Origin: Roseovarius tolerans
Lineage (GTDB): Bacteria; Pseudomonadota; Alphaproteobacteria; Rhodobacterales; Rhodobacteraceae
Direction of reading: 5' to 3'
Assembly: GCF_900109855.1 (NCBI RefSeq)
Contig: NZ_FOBO01000006.1
Location: 124,001 to 188,000 of the forward strand
DNA: 64,000 bases
Shown: positions 35,831 to 44,210 of the stretch, piece by piece
Numbering within the stretch: the first letter of the stretch is position 1
Layout: every line of letters begins with the position of its first letter
Program-made: the position numbers and the translations under genes
Notes under the pieces: generated by a model
Seen by the model: only the letters and a program-made list of their open reading frames with translations
The model's database searches: none
Told to the model about the DNA's origin: nothing

Positions 35831-37650
35831 TCCACCGTCACGGATTTCGCCAGATTGCGCGGTTGATCCACATCCGTGCCCTTGGCGACCGCCGTATGAT
35901 AGGCCAGCAATTGCGCGGGCAGCGCATAGAGGATCGGGGCTAGCACCGGATCGACATCGGGCAGGGTGATAGTCTGCCATGTCTCGTCACCGGCGGCGGC
36001 GACGCCCTTGGCATCCGAGATCAGCAATATCTGCCCGCCGCGCGCCATCACCTCCTGCATGTTCGACACGGTCTTGTCGAAGAGCGCATCACAGGGGGCC
36101 ATGACGATCACCGGCAGGGTATCGTCGATCAGGGCAATGGGCCCGTGCTTCAACTCGCCCGAGGCATAGGCCTCGGCATGGATATAGCTGATTTCCTTGA
36201 GTTTCAGCGCCCCTTCGAGCGCCAGCGGATACATCAGCCCGCGACCGAGGAAGAGCGCGCTTTGCGCACCCGAGAGGTCACGCGCGGCGATGCGGATATC
36301 GGTGTCGATCTCCATCGCGGTATTGAAGGTCGCGGGCAGGGCGCGCAACTGCGAAAGCAGATCGCTCAGCCGCGCGTCATCCATGCGCCCGCGCGCATGC
36401 GCCGCCTTGAGCGCCAGCAGCAACAGCACCGTCAACTGACAGGTGAACGCCTTGGTCGAGGCGACGCCGATCTCGGCCCCGGCGAGGATCGGCAGGGCCA
36501 GATCGCTTTCCCGTGCGATCGAACTTTCGGGCACGTTGACCACCGACAGCACCTGTCCGGCGCGGCCCTTGCAGTAGCGCAGGGCGGCGAGCGTGTCTGC
36601 TGTCTCGCCTGACTGGCTGACAAAGAGGGCGGCGGTGCCTGTGCTGACCGGCGGTTCGCGATAGCGGAACTCCGAGGCGATATCAACATCCACCGGCAGG
36701 CCGGCCAATTGCTCGAACCAGTATTTTGCCGTCAGGCAGGCGAAATAGGCGGTGCCACAGGCCACCAGGCTCATGCGCTCGATCCTGGTGAAGTCGGGCG
36801 TCCCGCCCGGCAGCACGATATCGCGCCCGTCCTCGGTCAGGTAATGGGTGAGCGCGGTGCCGATCACCGATGGCTGCTCGGCGATTTCCTTGGCCATGAA
36901 GTGGCGATGCCCGGCCTTGTCGACGCGGGCATTGTCGATCTCGATGGTCTTGACGGCGCGGGTCACCGCCTGCCCCTCGGCATCGGTGACGGCGAGGCCC
37001 TGCCGGGTGACGACGGCGATATCACCCTCTTCGAGATAGGTGATCCGGTCGGTCATCGACGCAAGCGCGATCGCATCCGAGCCGACGAACATCTCGCCCT
37101 CGCCATGGCCCACGGCGAGCGGGCTGCCCTTGCGTGCGGCGATCAGCAGATCGGGATGCCCGTCGAACAGGAAACACAGCGCATAGGCGCCTTCGAGCCG
37201 CGCAATGGTGGCGCGCGCGGCGGCCTCGGGGCTGAGGCCCTGCGTCATCATGTGATGCGCCAGCAGCGCCACCGTTTCAGTATCGGTGTCCGTCTCATGC
37301 CCGATCCCGGCCTCTGAGAGTTCGGCGCGCAAGTCGCGGTAATTCTCGATGATGCCGTTATGAACCACGGCGACGGGCCCGGCCTTGTGCGGGTGCGCGT
37401 TCATCTCGGTCGGGGCACCATGGGTGGCCCAGCGGGTGTGGCCGATGCCGGATTTGCCTGCCAACGGCTGATGCACCAGCAGATCCGCGAGATTGACCAG
37501 CTTGCCGACCGCGCGCCGACGGTCGAGCCGACCGTCGTTCAGCGTGGCGATCCCGGCGCTGTCATAGCCGCGATATTCCAGCCGCCGGAGCGATTCGACG
37601 AGGATCGGGGCGGCCTCGTGATTGCCCAGAACTCCGATAATTCCGCACAT
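35827..37650 (-). CDS. glmS: Glucosamine-6-phosphate synthase (glutamine-hydrolysing)
   Basis: Converts fructose 6-phosphate and glutamine to glucosamine 6-phosphate, the committed step to UDP-GlcNAc for peptidoglycan and LPS. It has 607 residues: the N-terminal class II amidotransferase domain begins MCGIIGVLGNHEAAP with Cys as residue 2 (nucleophile after Met removal), and GHTRWATHG is the glutamine-site motif. Two SIS domains follow (VACGTAYFACLTAKY, SQSGETADTLAALR, LFLGRGLMYPLALEGALKLKEISYIHAEAY) and it ends with the usual KSVTVE. The ATG overlaps the glmU stop (TGATG), so the two are coupled. No glmS ribozyme is expected or seen in this gene order. Confidence 0.97.
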   Translation of the reverse strand: MCGIIGVLGNHEAAPILVESLRRLEYRGYDSAGIATLNDGRLDRRRAVGKLVNLADLLVHQPLAGKSGIGHTRWATHGAPTEMNAHPHKAGPVAVVHNGIIENYRDLRAELSEAGIGHETDTDTETVALLAHHMMTQGLSPEAAARATIARLEGAYALCFLFDGHPDLLIAARKGSPLAVGHGEGEMFVGSDAIALASMTDRITYLEEGDIAVVTRQGLAVTDAEGQAVTRAVKTIEIDNARVDKAGHRHFMAKEIAEQPSVIGTALTHYLTEDGRDIVLPGGTPDFTRIERMSLVACGTAYFACLTAKYWFEQLAGLPVDVDIASEFRYREPPVSTGTAALFVSQSGETADTLAALRYCKGRAGQVLSVVNVPESSIARESDLALPILAGAEIGVASTKAFTCQLTVLLLLALKAAHARGRMDDARLSDLLSQLRALPATFNTAMEIDTDIRIAARDLSGAQSALFLGRGLMYPLALEGALKLKEISYIHAEAYASGELKHGPIALIDDTLPVIVMAPCDALFDKTVSNMQEVMARGGQILLISDAKGVAAAGDETWQTITLPDVDPVLAPILYALPAQLLAYHTAVAKGTDVDQPRNLAKSVTVE

Positions 37651-39008
37651 CAATCCATTTCCTTCTGAGTCTTGCGGACCTTTTGCGCCCGTAACAGTTC
37701 AAATAATTTACGTGCAAGCCCGGGTTTCTCGACCTGCCGGGCGCGCCCGATGGCCAAGGCCCCCGCGGCAACATCCTGCGTGATCACCGAGCCGGAGCCG
37801 GTCATCGCGTCGTCGCCGACCGAGACCGGGGCGACCAGCATCGTGTTTGAGCCGATGAAAACCCGCTCGCCGATACGCGTCTCGTGCTTCATCACGCCGT
37901 CGTAATTGCAGGTGATGGTGCCCGCCCCGATATTGCTGTCGCGGCCCACCTGCGCGTCGCCGATATAGCTCAGGTGATTGACCTTGGCCCCCTCGCCGAT
38001 GAGCGCGTTCTTGACCTCGACGAAATTGCCGATGCGGCTGTCCTCGCTCAACTCGGTTCCGGGGCGCAGCCGTGCATAGGGCCCGACCACCGCGCCGCGC
38101 GCGACGTGGCAGCCCTCAAGATGGCTGAAGGCGCGGATATGCGCGCCGGTCTCGATGGTGACGCCGGGGCCGAAGACCACGTTCGGCTCGATCAGGCAGT
38201 CGCGGCCCAGATGGGTGTCATAGGCGAAATGCACGGTCTCGGGCGCAACCAGCGTCACGCCGTTCTTCATCGCCTCGGCGCGGGCGCGGGCCTGAAAGGC
38301 GGCCTCGGCCACGCTCAGTTCCGCGCGGCTGTTGATGCCCATGGTTTCGGCCTCATCGCAGGTGACGGCACTGGCCGAAAGCCCGCGCGCGCGGGCCAGC
38401 CCCACGATGTCGGTCAGGTAATATTCGCCCGAGGCATTTTCGTTGCCGACCTCTGCGATCAGGTCGAAGAGAAGCGGGGCAGGGGCCATCACCACGCCGC
38501 TGTTGCACAGCGTGATCGCGCGCTCTGCCGGGCTTGCATCCTTGAATTCCACGATCCGCGTGAGCGCGCTGCCCTCGACAACAAGGCGCCCGTAGCGGCC
38601 CGGATCGGCGGCCTCGAACCCAAGAACCACTACGTCATGCGCCGCGCGCGCGGCGGCCATCTTTTCAAGCGTCTCGGGCCGGATAAAGGGCGTGTCGCCG
38701 TAGAGAACGATAGCGTCGCCGGTGTAATCCTCCAGTTCCGCCTGGGCCTGCGCCACCGCATGGGCGGTGCCCAACTGCTCCTCCTGCAGCACGATACGCG
38801 CCGTCTCGTCATGCTCTTGCGCCGCGTCGGCCACCGCCTCGGCCTCGTGCCCTGCGACGATCACGGTATGGTCGGGTTCAAGCGCGGCACCGGCCTGCAT
38901 CGCATGCACCAGCATCGGTGCCTCGGCGATCCGGTGCAGAACCTTGGGCAGATCGGAGTTCATCCGCGTTCCCTTGCCCGCCGCCAGAATGATGAGTGCA
39001 ATCGACAT
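37650..39008 (-). CDS. glmU: Bifunctional UDP-N-acetylglucosamine pyrophosphorylase / GlcN-1-P acetyltransferase
   Basis: Makes UDP-GlcNAc from glucosamine 1-phosphate in two steps. 452 residues. The N-terminal uridyltransferase begins IALIILAAGKGTRMNSDLPKVLH, the signature loop G-x-G-T-(x)6-K. The C-terminal half is a left-handed beta helix with hexapeptide repeats (VVFGPGVTIETGAHIRAFSHLEG, IGNFVEVKNALIGEG, ADVGRDSNIGAGTITCNYDG) carrying the acetyltransferase His/Asn region. ATG 39008 gives MSIALIILAAG; the longer frame upstream is not family-like. It is the first gene of glmU-glmS-sulfotransferase, which links precursor supply to the glycan block. Confidence 0.96.
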   Translation of the reverse strand: MSIALIILAAGKGTRMNSDLPKVLHRIAEAPMLVHAMQAGAALEPDHTVIVAGHEAEAVADAAQEHDETARIVLQEEQLGTAHAVAQAQAELEDYTGDAIVLYGDTPFIRPETLEKMAAARAAHDVVVLGFEAADPGRYGRLVVEGSALTRIVEFKDASPAERAITLCNSGVVMAPAPLLFDLIAEVGNENASGEYYLTDIVGLARARGLSASAVTCDEAETMGINSRAELSVAEAAFQARARAEAMKNGVTLVAPETVHFAYDTHLGRDCLIEPNVVFGPGVTIETGAHIRAFSHLEGCHVARGAVVGPYARLRPGTELSEDSRIGNFVEVKNALIGEGAKVNHLSYIGDAQVGRDSNIGAGTITCNYDGVMKHETRIGERVFIGSNTMLVAPVSVGDDAMTGSGSVITQDVAAGALAIGRARQVEKPGLARKLFELLRAQKVRKTQKEMD

Positions 39009-39128
39009 GAGAAATCCCTGAACATGGTAACGGGTTTTCTTGTATCGGTTCACCACACGGGCGCAAGGGTGCAGGTATGAAACCTGCGTAACATCTCGCA
39101 GCGGGTTGCGCGAAAACCGGCCGCAGAC

Positions 39129-40058
39129 TCAGCGATAGGTGCGCGCCTCCATCGGGGTGTCGTCGATCCGGCGGTGCACCCGGTCGAGCAGCGATTGTTC
39201 CGCGCGGTTGAGTACGGCGCGCGGGTTCCAGACCACATGAACATCGACCGCCGCCGTCTGATCATAGGGCGGCAACTGCCACAAGAGGCTGTCGCGCACG
39301 TCGCGCTCTGCCACGTGCAGGGGCAAGGGGCCGATCCCGAGGCCCGCGATGATCATGCGCCGCACCTCCTCCAGGTGGCTGGAGGTGGCGATGATCTGAT
39401 CGCCCAGTTCGGCCTGCGCGCGCATCAGCGTCACCGGTTTGAGCGCGTCCTGCAGGCGGTCGGTCTCGAAGCTGACGGCGCTTTGCCCCGCCAGATCGGC
39501 GCGGGTCAGGTCGCGGCGGCCGAAGAGGGGATGTGGCGGGCCGCAAAAGAGGCCGAAGAATTCGCGGTAAAGCCGCAGATATTCCAGCTTGGGGTTGCGC
39601 TGATGCACGAGGCAGATGGCGAAGGAGGCCGAGCGTGCAGAGACCGTCTCGATCGCCTGCGCCGAGGAATGCACCTCGATCGAGAGCGTCGCGCGCGGGT
39701 TCTCGGCATGGAATTCCGCCAGCACCTGATCAAAAAGCGGGCAGATGACATGGCTTGCCAAGGACACCCGCACATGCCCCGTCACCTCGTCGGTCATGTT
39801 GCGCATGAGGGTGGAGAGCCGCAAGATTGAGCCCTGGATATCCACCGCCTCGCGATAAAGCACCTCGCCCGCTTCGGTCAGTTCGAACCGCCCCGGTGAA
39901 CGGTGAATGAGACGCTTGCCCACCCGATCCTCAAGCCTTTTCAGGGCGGTAGAGACCGAAGGCTGCGTGAGGCGCAACCGATTTGCGGCATCTGTGACCG
40001 ACCGTGATTGCGCCAGCACGACGAAGGTGCGCAAGAGGTTCCAATCCATCTCGCGCAT
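39129..40058 (-). CDS. LysR family transcriptional regulator
   Basis: About 309 residues. The N-terminal helix-turn-helix reads MDWNLLRTFVVLAQSRSVTDAANRLRLTQPSVSTALKRLEDRVGKRL; the C-terminal effector-binding domain follows (VTGHVRVSLASHVICPLFDQVL and later IIAGLGIGPLPLHVAE). It is divergent from the ten-gene amine operon beginning at 40198 and is the obvious candidate regulator. In-frame starts exist at 40097, 40088, 40058 and 40049. I prefer 40058 or 40049, because the upstream starts overlap a T-N11-A-type dyad at 40087-40101 that looks like an operator. The inducer is unknown; an imported amine or its breakdown product is likely. Confidence 0.88.
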   Translation of the reverse strand: MREMDWNLLRTFVVLAQSRSVTDAANRLRLTQPSVSTALKRLEDRVGKRLIHRSPGRFELTEAGEVLYREAVDIQGSILRLSTLMRNMTDEVTGHVRVSLASHVICPLFDQVLAEFHAENPRATLSIEVHSSAQAIETVSARSASFAICLVHQRNPKLEYLRLYREFFGLFCGPPHPLFGRRDLTRADLAGQSAVSFETDRLQDALKPVTLMRAQAELGDQIIATSSHLEEVRRMIIAGLGIGPLPLHVAERDVRDSLLWQLPPYDQTAAVDVHVVWNPRAVLNRAEQSLLDRVHRRIDDTPMEARTYR

Positions 40059-40086
40059 GATCCGTTCAGGGCTGTCGCGGCTTTCC

Positions 40087-40101
40087 ATAGATTTCATCTA
40101 T
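40087..40101. promoter_or_regulatory. Candidate LysR operator (T-N11-A dyad)
   Basis: ATAGA-N5-TCTAT: five-base perfect arms around a five-base centre, containing the T-N11-A pattern typical of LysR binding sites. It lies in the AT-rich stretch between the regulator gene and the ABC operon (start 40198). A further AT-rich patch (CTTATCTATTTGATTAATGA, 40114-40133) nearer the operon may hold promoter elements. No binding evidence is available. Confidence 0.45.
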
Positions 40102-40197
40102 TGTCACAATTCCTCTTATCTATTTGATTAATGATGGACCGCTTTGCACCCTTGTCGCAAGCCCGCATCCGACGGGCAGCGCAGGAAAGGGAGACGC

Positions 40198-41064
40198 ATG
40201 TCGGTCGAAGCCCGCGAGGCAAGACAGCCGTGGATATTGTTGTCACCCGCCCTCGGGGCGGTGCTCTTCCTGCTGATCATCCCGTTGATGTTCATCGTGG
40301 TCTATTCGTTCTGGCTGCGCTCGGCGATGAGCGCGGATCAGGTGGGATTCTACCTCGACAACTGGCAAAAGGCGCTGAGCGATCGGTTTTACCGCGACAT
40401 CCTGCTGAACACGTTGAAGATCGCAGCAATCACCACGCTGATCTGCGGGCTGATGGGCTATCCGGCGGCCTATTTCATTGCGCGGTCCAAGGGCAACAAG
40501 ATGATCCTGCTGCTCTTGCTGATGCTGCCCTTCTGGATCAGCTACATCATCCGCACGATGAGCTGGATCAACATCCTCGGCACGTCGGGGGCGCTCAATA
40601 CCTTGCTGATGACGCTCGGGATCATCGGCGAGCCGATGCAGATGCTCTATAACGAGGCGACTGTGATCCTTGGCCTGGTGCATTTCCTGCTGCCGTTCAT
40701 GGTGCTTAATGTCTATGTCAGCCTGGAGGGCATCGACACCAATCTCGAAGACGCCGCAACCTCGCTCGGAGCGACCCGTTGGGAGGCGTTTACCCAAGTC
40801 ACCCTGCCGCTCTCGCTGCCCGGTTTGGCGGCGGGCGGATTGCTGTGCTTCGTGCTGGGCGCGGGCACCTATATCACCCCGGTGATCCTTGGCGGGCCGA
40901 CCGATGCGATGTTCGCCAACCTCGTGTTCGAGGCGATCATCACGCAATTGAACTGGCCGCTCGGCTCGGCGCTGTCGCTGCTGCTGCTGGCGGTGCTCGG
41001 CGTGCTGGTGGCGATCTACAACCGCTATCTCGGCATGGCGCAACTGGCCAAGGGGCTAGGGTGA
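40198..41064 (+). CDS. Polyamine-type ABC transporter permease, PotB-like
   Basis: 288 residues and about six predicted membrane helices, beginning after a short cytoplasmic N-terminus with ILLSPALGAVLFLLIIPLMFIVVYSFWL. The EAA coupling loop is EDAATSLGATRWEAFTQVTLPLSLPG. The layout matches PotB of spermidine/putrescine importers. ATG 40198 follows GGGAGA, and the operon promoter presumably lies in the 40.1 kb gap. Its stop overlaps the PotC-like start (TGATG). The transport substrate could be putrescine, spermidine, an acetylated polyamine or another small amine. Confidence 0.9.
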   Translation: MSVEAREARQPWILLSPALGAVLFLLIIPLMFIVVYSFWLRSAMSADQVGFYLDNWQKALSDRFYRDILLNTLKIAAITTLICGLMGYPAAYFIARSKGNKMILLLLLMLPFWISYIIRTMSWINILGTSGALNTLLMTLGIIGEPMQMLYNEATVILGLVHFLLPFMVLNVYVSLEGIDTNLEDAATSLGATRWEAFTQVTLPLSLPGLAAGGLLCFVLGAGTYITPVILGGPTDAMFANLVFEAIITQLNWPLGSALSLLLLAVLGVLVAIYNRYLGMAQLAKGLG

Positions 41065-41849
41065 TGGGCTGGCAGGCGATCCGCATCTGGACCGTTCTGG
41101 TCTATGGTTTCATGTTCCTGCCGGTGGCGGTGGTGGTGCTGTTGTCATTCAACGCCAATCAGTTCGGCAGTTTCCCGATGACCGGCATGTCGCTGCGCTG
41201 GTTCGAGGAATTGTGGAACAACGACGCGGTGATGCGCGCCTTTCGCACCTCGATCGTGCTGGGGCTGATGACGGCGGTGATCTCGACCACATTGGGCATC
41301 CTCGCGAGCCTTGCGCTGGTGCGCTACAAGATCCCCGGCCGCAACACGATCACCACGCTGCTGATCGCGCCCATTCTGGTGCCCGAGGTGGTGCTGGCGG
41401 TGGCACTGTTGCTGTTTCTCAACTGGCTCGGTCTCGGCAAGAGTTTCGCTTTGCTGCTGGCGGGGCACGTCATCTTTACCCTGCCTTTCGTCATCCTCGT
41501 GGTGCAGGCGCGGCTGGTGTCGATCAAGCGCGACGTTGAAGAGGCAGCGCTGAGCCTCGGCGCCTCGCCGGTGCAGACGTTTTTCTCGGTCACCCTGCCG
41601 CTCATGCTGCCTGCGGTGGCCGCCGGCGCGCTTTTCGCGTTCACCATCAGTTTTGATGACATCACCGGCACGCTCTTCTGGAAGCCGGGCGGCGTCGAGA
41701 CCGTGCCGACGCAGATCTTTTCGATGCTGCGCAATTCGATCAGCCCGGAGATCAACGCGCTTGGCACGGTGATGATCGTGATGACCGTGGGCCTGCCACT
41801 GCTCGGTGCGGCGGTGGCCCGCAAACTCGCCATGAAAAGCGGCGCTTAA
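41064..41849 (+). CDS. Polyamine-type ABC transporter permease, PotC-like
   Basis: 261 residues with about six membrane helices (VLVYGFMFLPVAVVVLLSFNA at the start) and the EAA loop EEAALSLGASPVQTFFSVTLPLMLP. It pairs with the PotB-like permease to form the channel. ATG 41064 lies in the stop of the previous gene. It ends with RKLAMKSGA, and the binding protein gene begins 35 bases later after a GGAGAT ribosome site. Typical length for PotC. It belongs to the divergent, LysR-controlled operon. Confidence 0.9.
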   Translation: MGWQAIRIWTVLVYGFMFLPVAVVVLLSFNANQFGSFPMTGMSLRWFEELWNNDAVMRAFRTSIVLGLMTAVISTTLGILASLALVRYKIPGRNTITTLLIAPILVPEVVLAVALLLFLNWLGLGKSFALLLAGHVIFTLPFVILVVQARLVSIKRDVEEAALSLGASPVQTFFSVTLPLMLPAVAAGALFAFTISFDDITGTLFWKPGGVETVPTQIFSMLRNSISPEINALGTVMIVMTVGLPLLGAAVARKLAMKSGA

Positions 41850-41884
41850 GAACCGCATTAACCCTCAACAAGGAGATATGAAAA

Positions 41885-43027
41885 ATGGACAATACCAAAC
41901 GTTATGAACGACTGCTGGAGCGCTATCGCAATGGCGAACTGGACCGGCGCAATTTTCTGGGGCTGATCGGGGCTGCGGGTCTCGCCTATGGTGTGCAGAC
42001 GCCATTCGCCAAGTTCGCTCATGCGCAGGACGTCAAGCAGGTGCGGTTCGACGGCTGGGGCGGTGTCGTGTCCGAGGCGTTCCGCGAACATGCGTTCGAG
42101 CCTTACACCAAGGAGACCGGCATCGAGGTCGTGGACGGCACCTTTGCGGGCAGCGACGAATATCTCGCGCAGGTCCGCTCCAGCCAGGAGGGCGAATACA
42201 ACATCGCGCATCTGTCGGGCGTGTTCGACTATGCGCGCTACGTGAATTTCGGCCTGACGGTGGAGCTGAACCTCGACAACATCCCCAACATGTCGCTGGT
42301 GATGGATGCGCTGACCAGCGCGTTCCGCGGTGTGACGCCGGATTATCTCTCGGCTGTGCCCTATGACTATGGCACCACGGGGCTGGCCTATAACCGCAAG
42401 TATATCTCCGACGAGGAGATGAAGGAGAAAGGTGCCAGCATCCTGATCGACGAGGCCTATAAGGGCAAGATCGGTGGTTGGGGCGAATGGCGCACGCGGA
42501 TCTGGTACGGTGCGCTGCAGACCGGACAGGATCCCAACAACATTCAGGATATGGAGGCGGTCTGGGGCGCGATCCGCAGCCACCGCGATCTGGCGCTGAA
42601 ATACTGGTCGTCGGGCGCAGAACTCATGAGCCTTCTGGCCGAGGAAGAAATCTACGTGACCGAAGGTTGGTCGGGCCGCATCGCGGCGCTGCAGCAGCAG
42701 GGCCACGACATCGGCTATTACGACGCGCCCGGCAGCTTTGCCTGGCAGGAATGCCTGCACGTGCTCAAGGGCAGCCCGGTCGAGGCCTGCGAGGAACTCC
42801 TGAACTTCATGCTCGCGCCTGAGACCTCCATCGCCGTGGCCGAGGGGCAGAACTATCCGCCCGCGCTTGACGGGACCAAGGTCGATCTGGGTGACAAGAT
42901 CCCGACCCTGCCGGCCTATGATCCGACCGGCACGCTCGACTCGCTCACCTTCGCCGATCCCAACTACTGGAACGGCAATGAGGCGGAATGGTCCGAGACC
43001 TTCAGCCGCGTGCAGCGCGGCTACTGA
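41885..43027 (+). CDS. Polyamine-type periplasmic binding protein, Tat-exported
   Basis: A 380-residue PotD/PotF-like binding protein. The N-terminus has a twin-arginine signal (LDRRNFLGLIGAAGLAYG) with a likely cut after KFAHAQ. The mature part contains VRFDGWGGVVSEAFREHAFEPY and YGTTGLAYNRKYI, typical of spermidine/putrescine-type proteins; acidic and aromatic residues probably bind the amine. Tat export suggests that the protein folds before export. It is followed by two overlapping hairpins that may raise its expression relative to the downstream genes. The ligand is unproven. Confidence 0.9.
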   Translation: MDNTKRYERLLERYRNGELDRRNFLGLIGAAGLAYGVQTPFAKFAHAQDVKQVRFDGWGGVVSEAFREHAFEPYTKETGIEVVDGTFAGSDEYLAQVRSSQEGEYNIAHLSGVFDYARYVNFGLTVELNLDNIPNMSLVMDALTSAFRGVTPDYLSAVPYDYGTTGLAYNRKYISDEEMKEKGASILIDEAYKGKIGGWGEWRTRIWYGALQTGQDPNNIQDMEAVWGAIRSHRDLALKYWSSGAELMSLLAEEEIYVTEGWSGRIAALQQQGHDIGYYDAPGSFAWQECLHVLKGSPVEACEELLNFMLAPETSIAVAEGQNYPPALDGTKVDLGDKIPTLPAYDPTGTLDSLTFADPNYWNGNEAEWSETFSRVQRGY

Positions 43028-43049
43028 GCGATCCAGCTCGCAAAGAGTG

Positions 43050-43099
43050 CCAAGGCCGTTCAAACGGCCTTGGTCACGCAATTTCGAAATTGCGTGACC
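43050..43099 (+). promoter_or_regulatory. Two overlapping hairpins between binding-protein and ATPase genes
   Basis: Hairpin 1 has a perfect ten-base-pair stem, CCAAGGCCGT (43050-43059) with ACGGCCTTGG (43064-43073). Hairpin 2 is a perfect 28-base palindrome at 43072-43099 centred on TTTCGAAA. They share two bases (43072-43073), so both cannot be fully formed at once. No T tract follows either, so read-through control or mRNA stabilisation of the binding-protein message fits better than termination. Confidence 0.7.
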
Positions 43100-43135
43100 G
43101 CCGCCCCGCGCGGCCTCGCAACATAGGAGACCGCG

Positions 43136-44206
43136 ATGAGCGCCGTCACCCTGCAAGACATCGTCAAGCGTTTCGGCAGTTTCACCGCCGTGCATCGCAC
43201 CACGCTGGAAATTCCCGAAGGGGCGTTCGTCACGCTGCTAGGGCCTTCGGGCTGTGGCAAGACCACCAACCTGCGCATGATCGCCGGGCTGCTCGACCCG
43301 AGCGAGGGCGAAATCCTGATCGGCGGCAAACGCGTCAACGACGTGCCCATTCACAAGCGCAACCTTGGTCTCGTTTTTCAGAACTACGCGCTTTTCCCGC
43401 ATAAGACCGTGGCCGAGAACGTAGCCTTTGGCCTGAAATACCGCGACGTGCCGAAATCCGAGATCCCGGCCAAGGTGCAGGCGGCGCTGGAACTGGTGCA
43501 ATTGCCTAATGTCGGTGACCGCTATCCCAAGGAGCTTTCGGGCGGCCAGCAACAGCGCATCGCCCTTGCGCGCGCCATCGTGATCGAGCCCGACGTGCTG
43601 CTTCTGGACGAGCCGCTTTCGGCGCTCGACGCCAACCTGCGCGAAGATATGCGGGTGGAGTTGAAGCGCATTCAGGAACGCATCGGCGTCACCACCGTTT
43701 TCGTCACCCACGACCAGTCCGAGGCGCTCGCCATGTCGGACCTGATCGTCGTGATGTCCGAGGGGCGGGTGGAGCAGGTGGGCAAGCCCGAAGAGGTGTA
43801 TAACACGCCCGCCTCCGAATTCGTCGCCAATTTCCTCGGGGCGTCCAATATCACCGAGGCGAAATGTATCGAGCATGGCGCGAGCGTGGTGGTCGAGGAT
43901 GCCACCTTTGGCCGTGTCACCGTGCCCGCCGCCAAGGCGCCCAACCTGACCGGGCAGGGCCCGGCCAAGCTGGTGGTGCGCGCCGAGAAACTGTTGCTGT
44001 CGAAAACCCAGGCCTCCGAGGGCGTGATCTCTGTCCCGGCCACCGTGGAAACCGTGGATTATCAGGGACAGGCGGTGCGCTATTTCGTCCGCGCGGGCGA
44101 GGCGCAGCTGCAAGCCATCAACATGATCGACGAGCGCCCCTTTGCGGCGGGCGACGCGGTCCATCTGCACTTGCGCCCGCAGGATTGCGCGGCGCTTCCG
44201 GGATAA
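43136..44206 (+). CDS. Polyamine-type ABC transporter ATP-binding protein, PotA-like
   Basis: 356 residues. Walker A is LLGPSGCGKTT (near residue 37), the Q-loop is VFQNYALFPHKTV, the signature is LSGGQQQRIALARAI, and Walker B is VLLLDEPLSALDANLRE with the switch His in FVTHDQSEAL. The C-terminal roughly 110 residues form a TOBE domain (RAEKLLLSK, VDYQGQAVRYFVRAG, VHLHLRPQDC). ATG 43136 follows AGGAGA. The C-terminus abuts the aminotransferase gene (five bases). It powers the PotBC-like channel. Clear call. Confidence 0.93.
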   Translation: MSAVTLQDIVKRFGSFTAVHRTTLEIPEGAFVTLLGPSGCGKTTNLRMIAGLLDPSEGEILIGGKRVNDVPIHKRNLGLVFQNYALFPHKTVAENVAFGLKYRDVPKSEIPAKVQAALELVQLPNVGDRYPKELSGGQQQRIALARAIVIEPDVLLLDEPLSALDANLREDMRVELKRIQERIGVTTVFVTHDQSEALAMSDLIVVMSEGRVEQVGKPEEVYNTPASEFVANFLGASNITEAKCIEHGASVVVEDATFGRVTVPAAKAPNLTGQGPAKLVVRAEKLLLSKTQASEGVISVPATVETVDYQGQAVRYFVRAGEAQLQAINMIDERPFAAGDAVHLHLRPQDCAALPG

Positions 44207-44210
44207 GACA

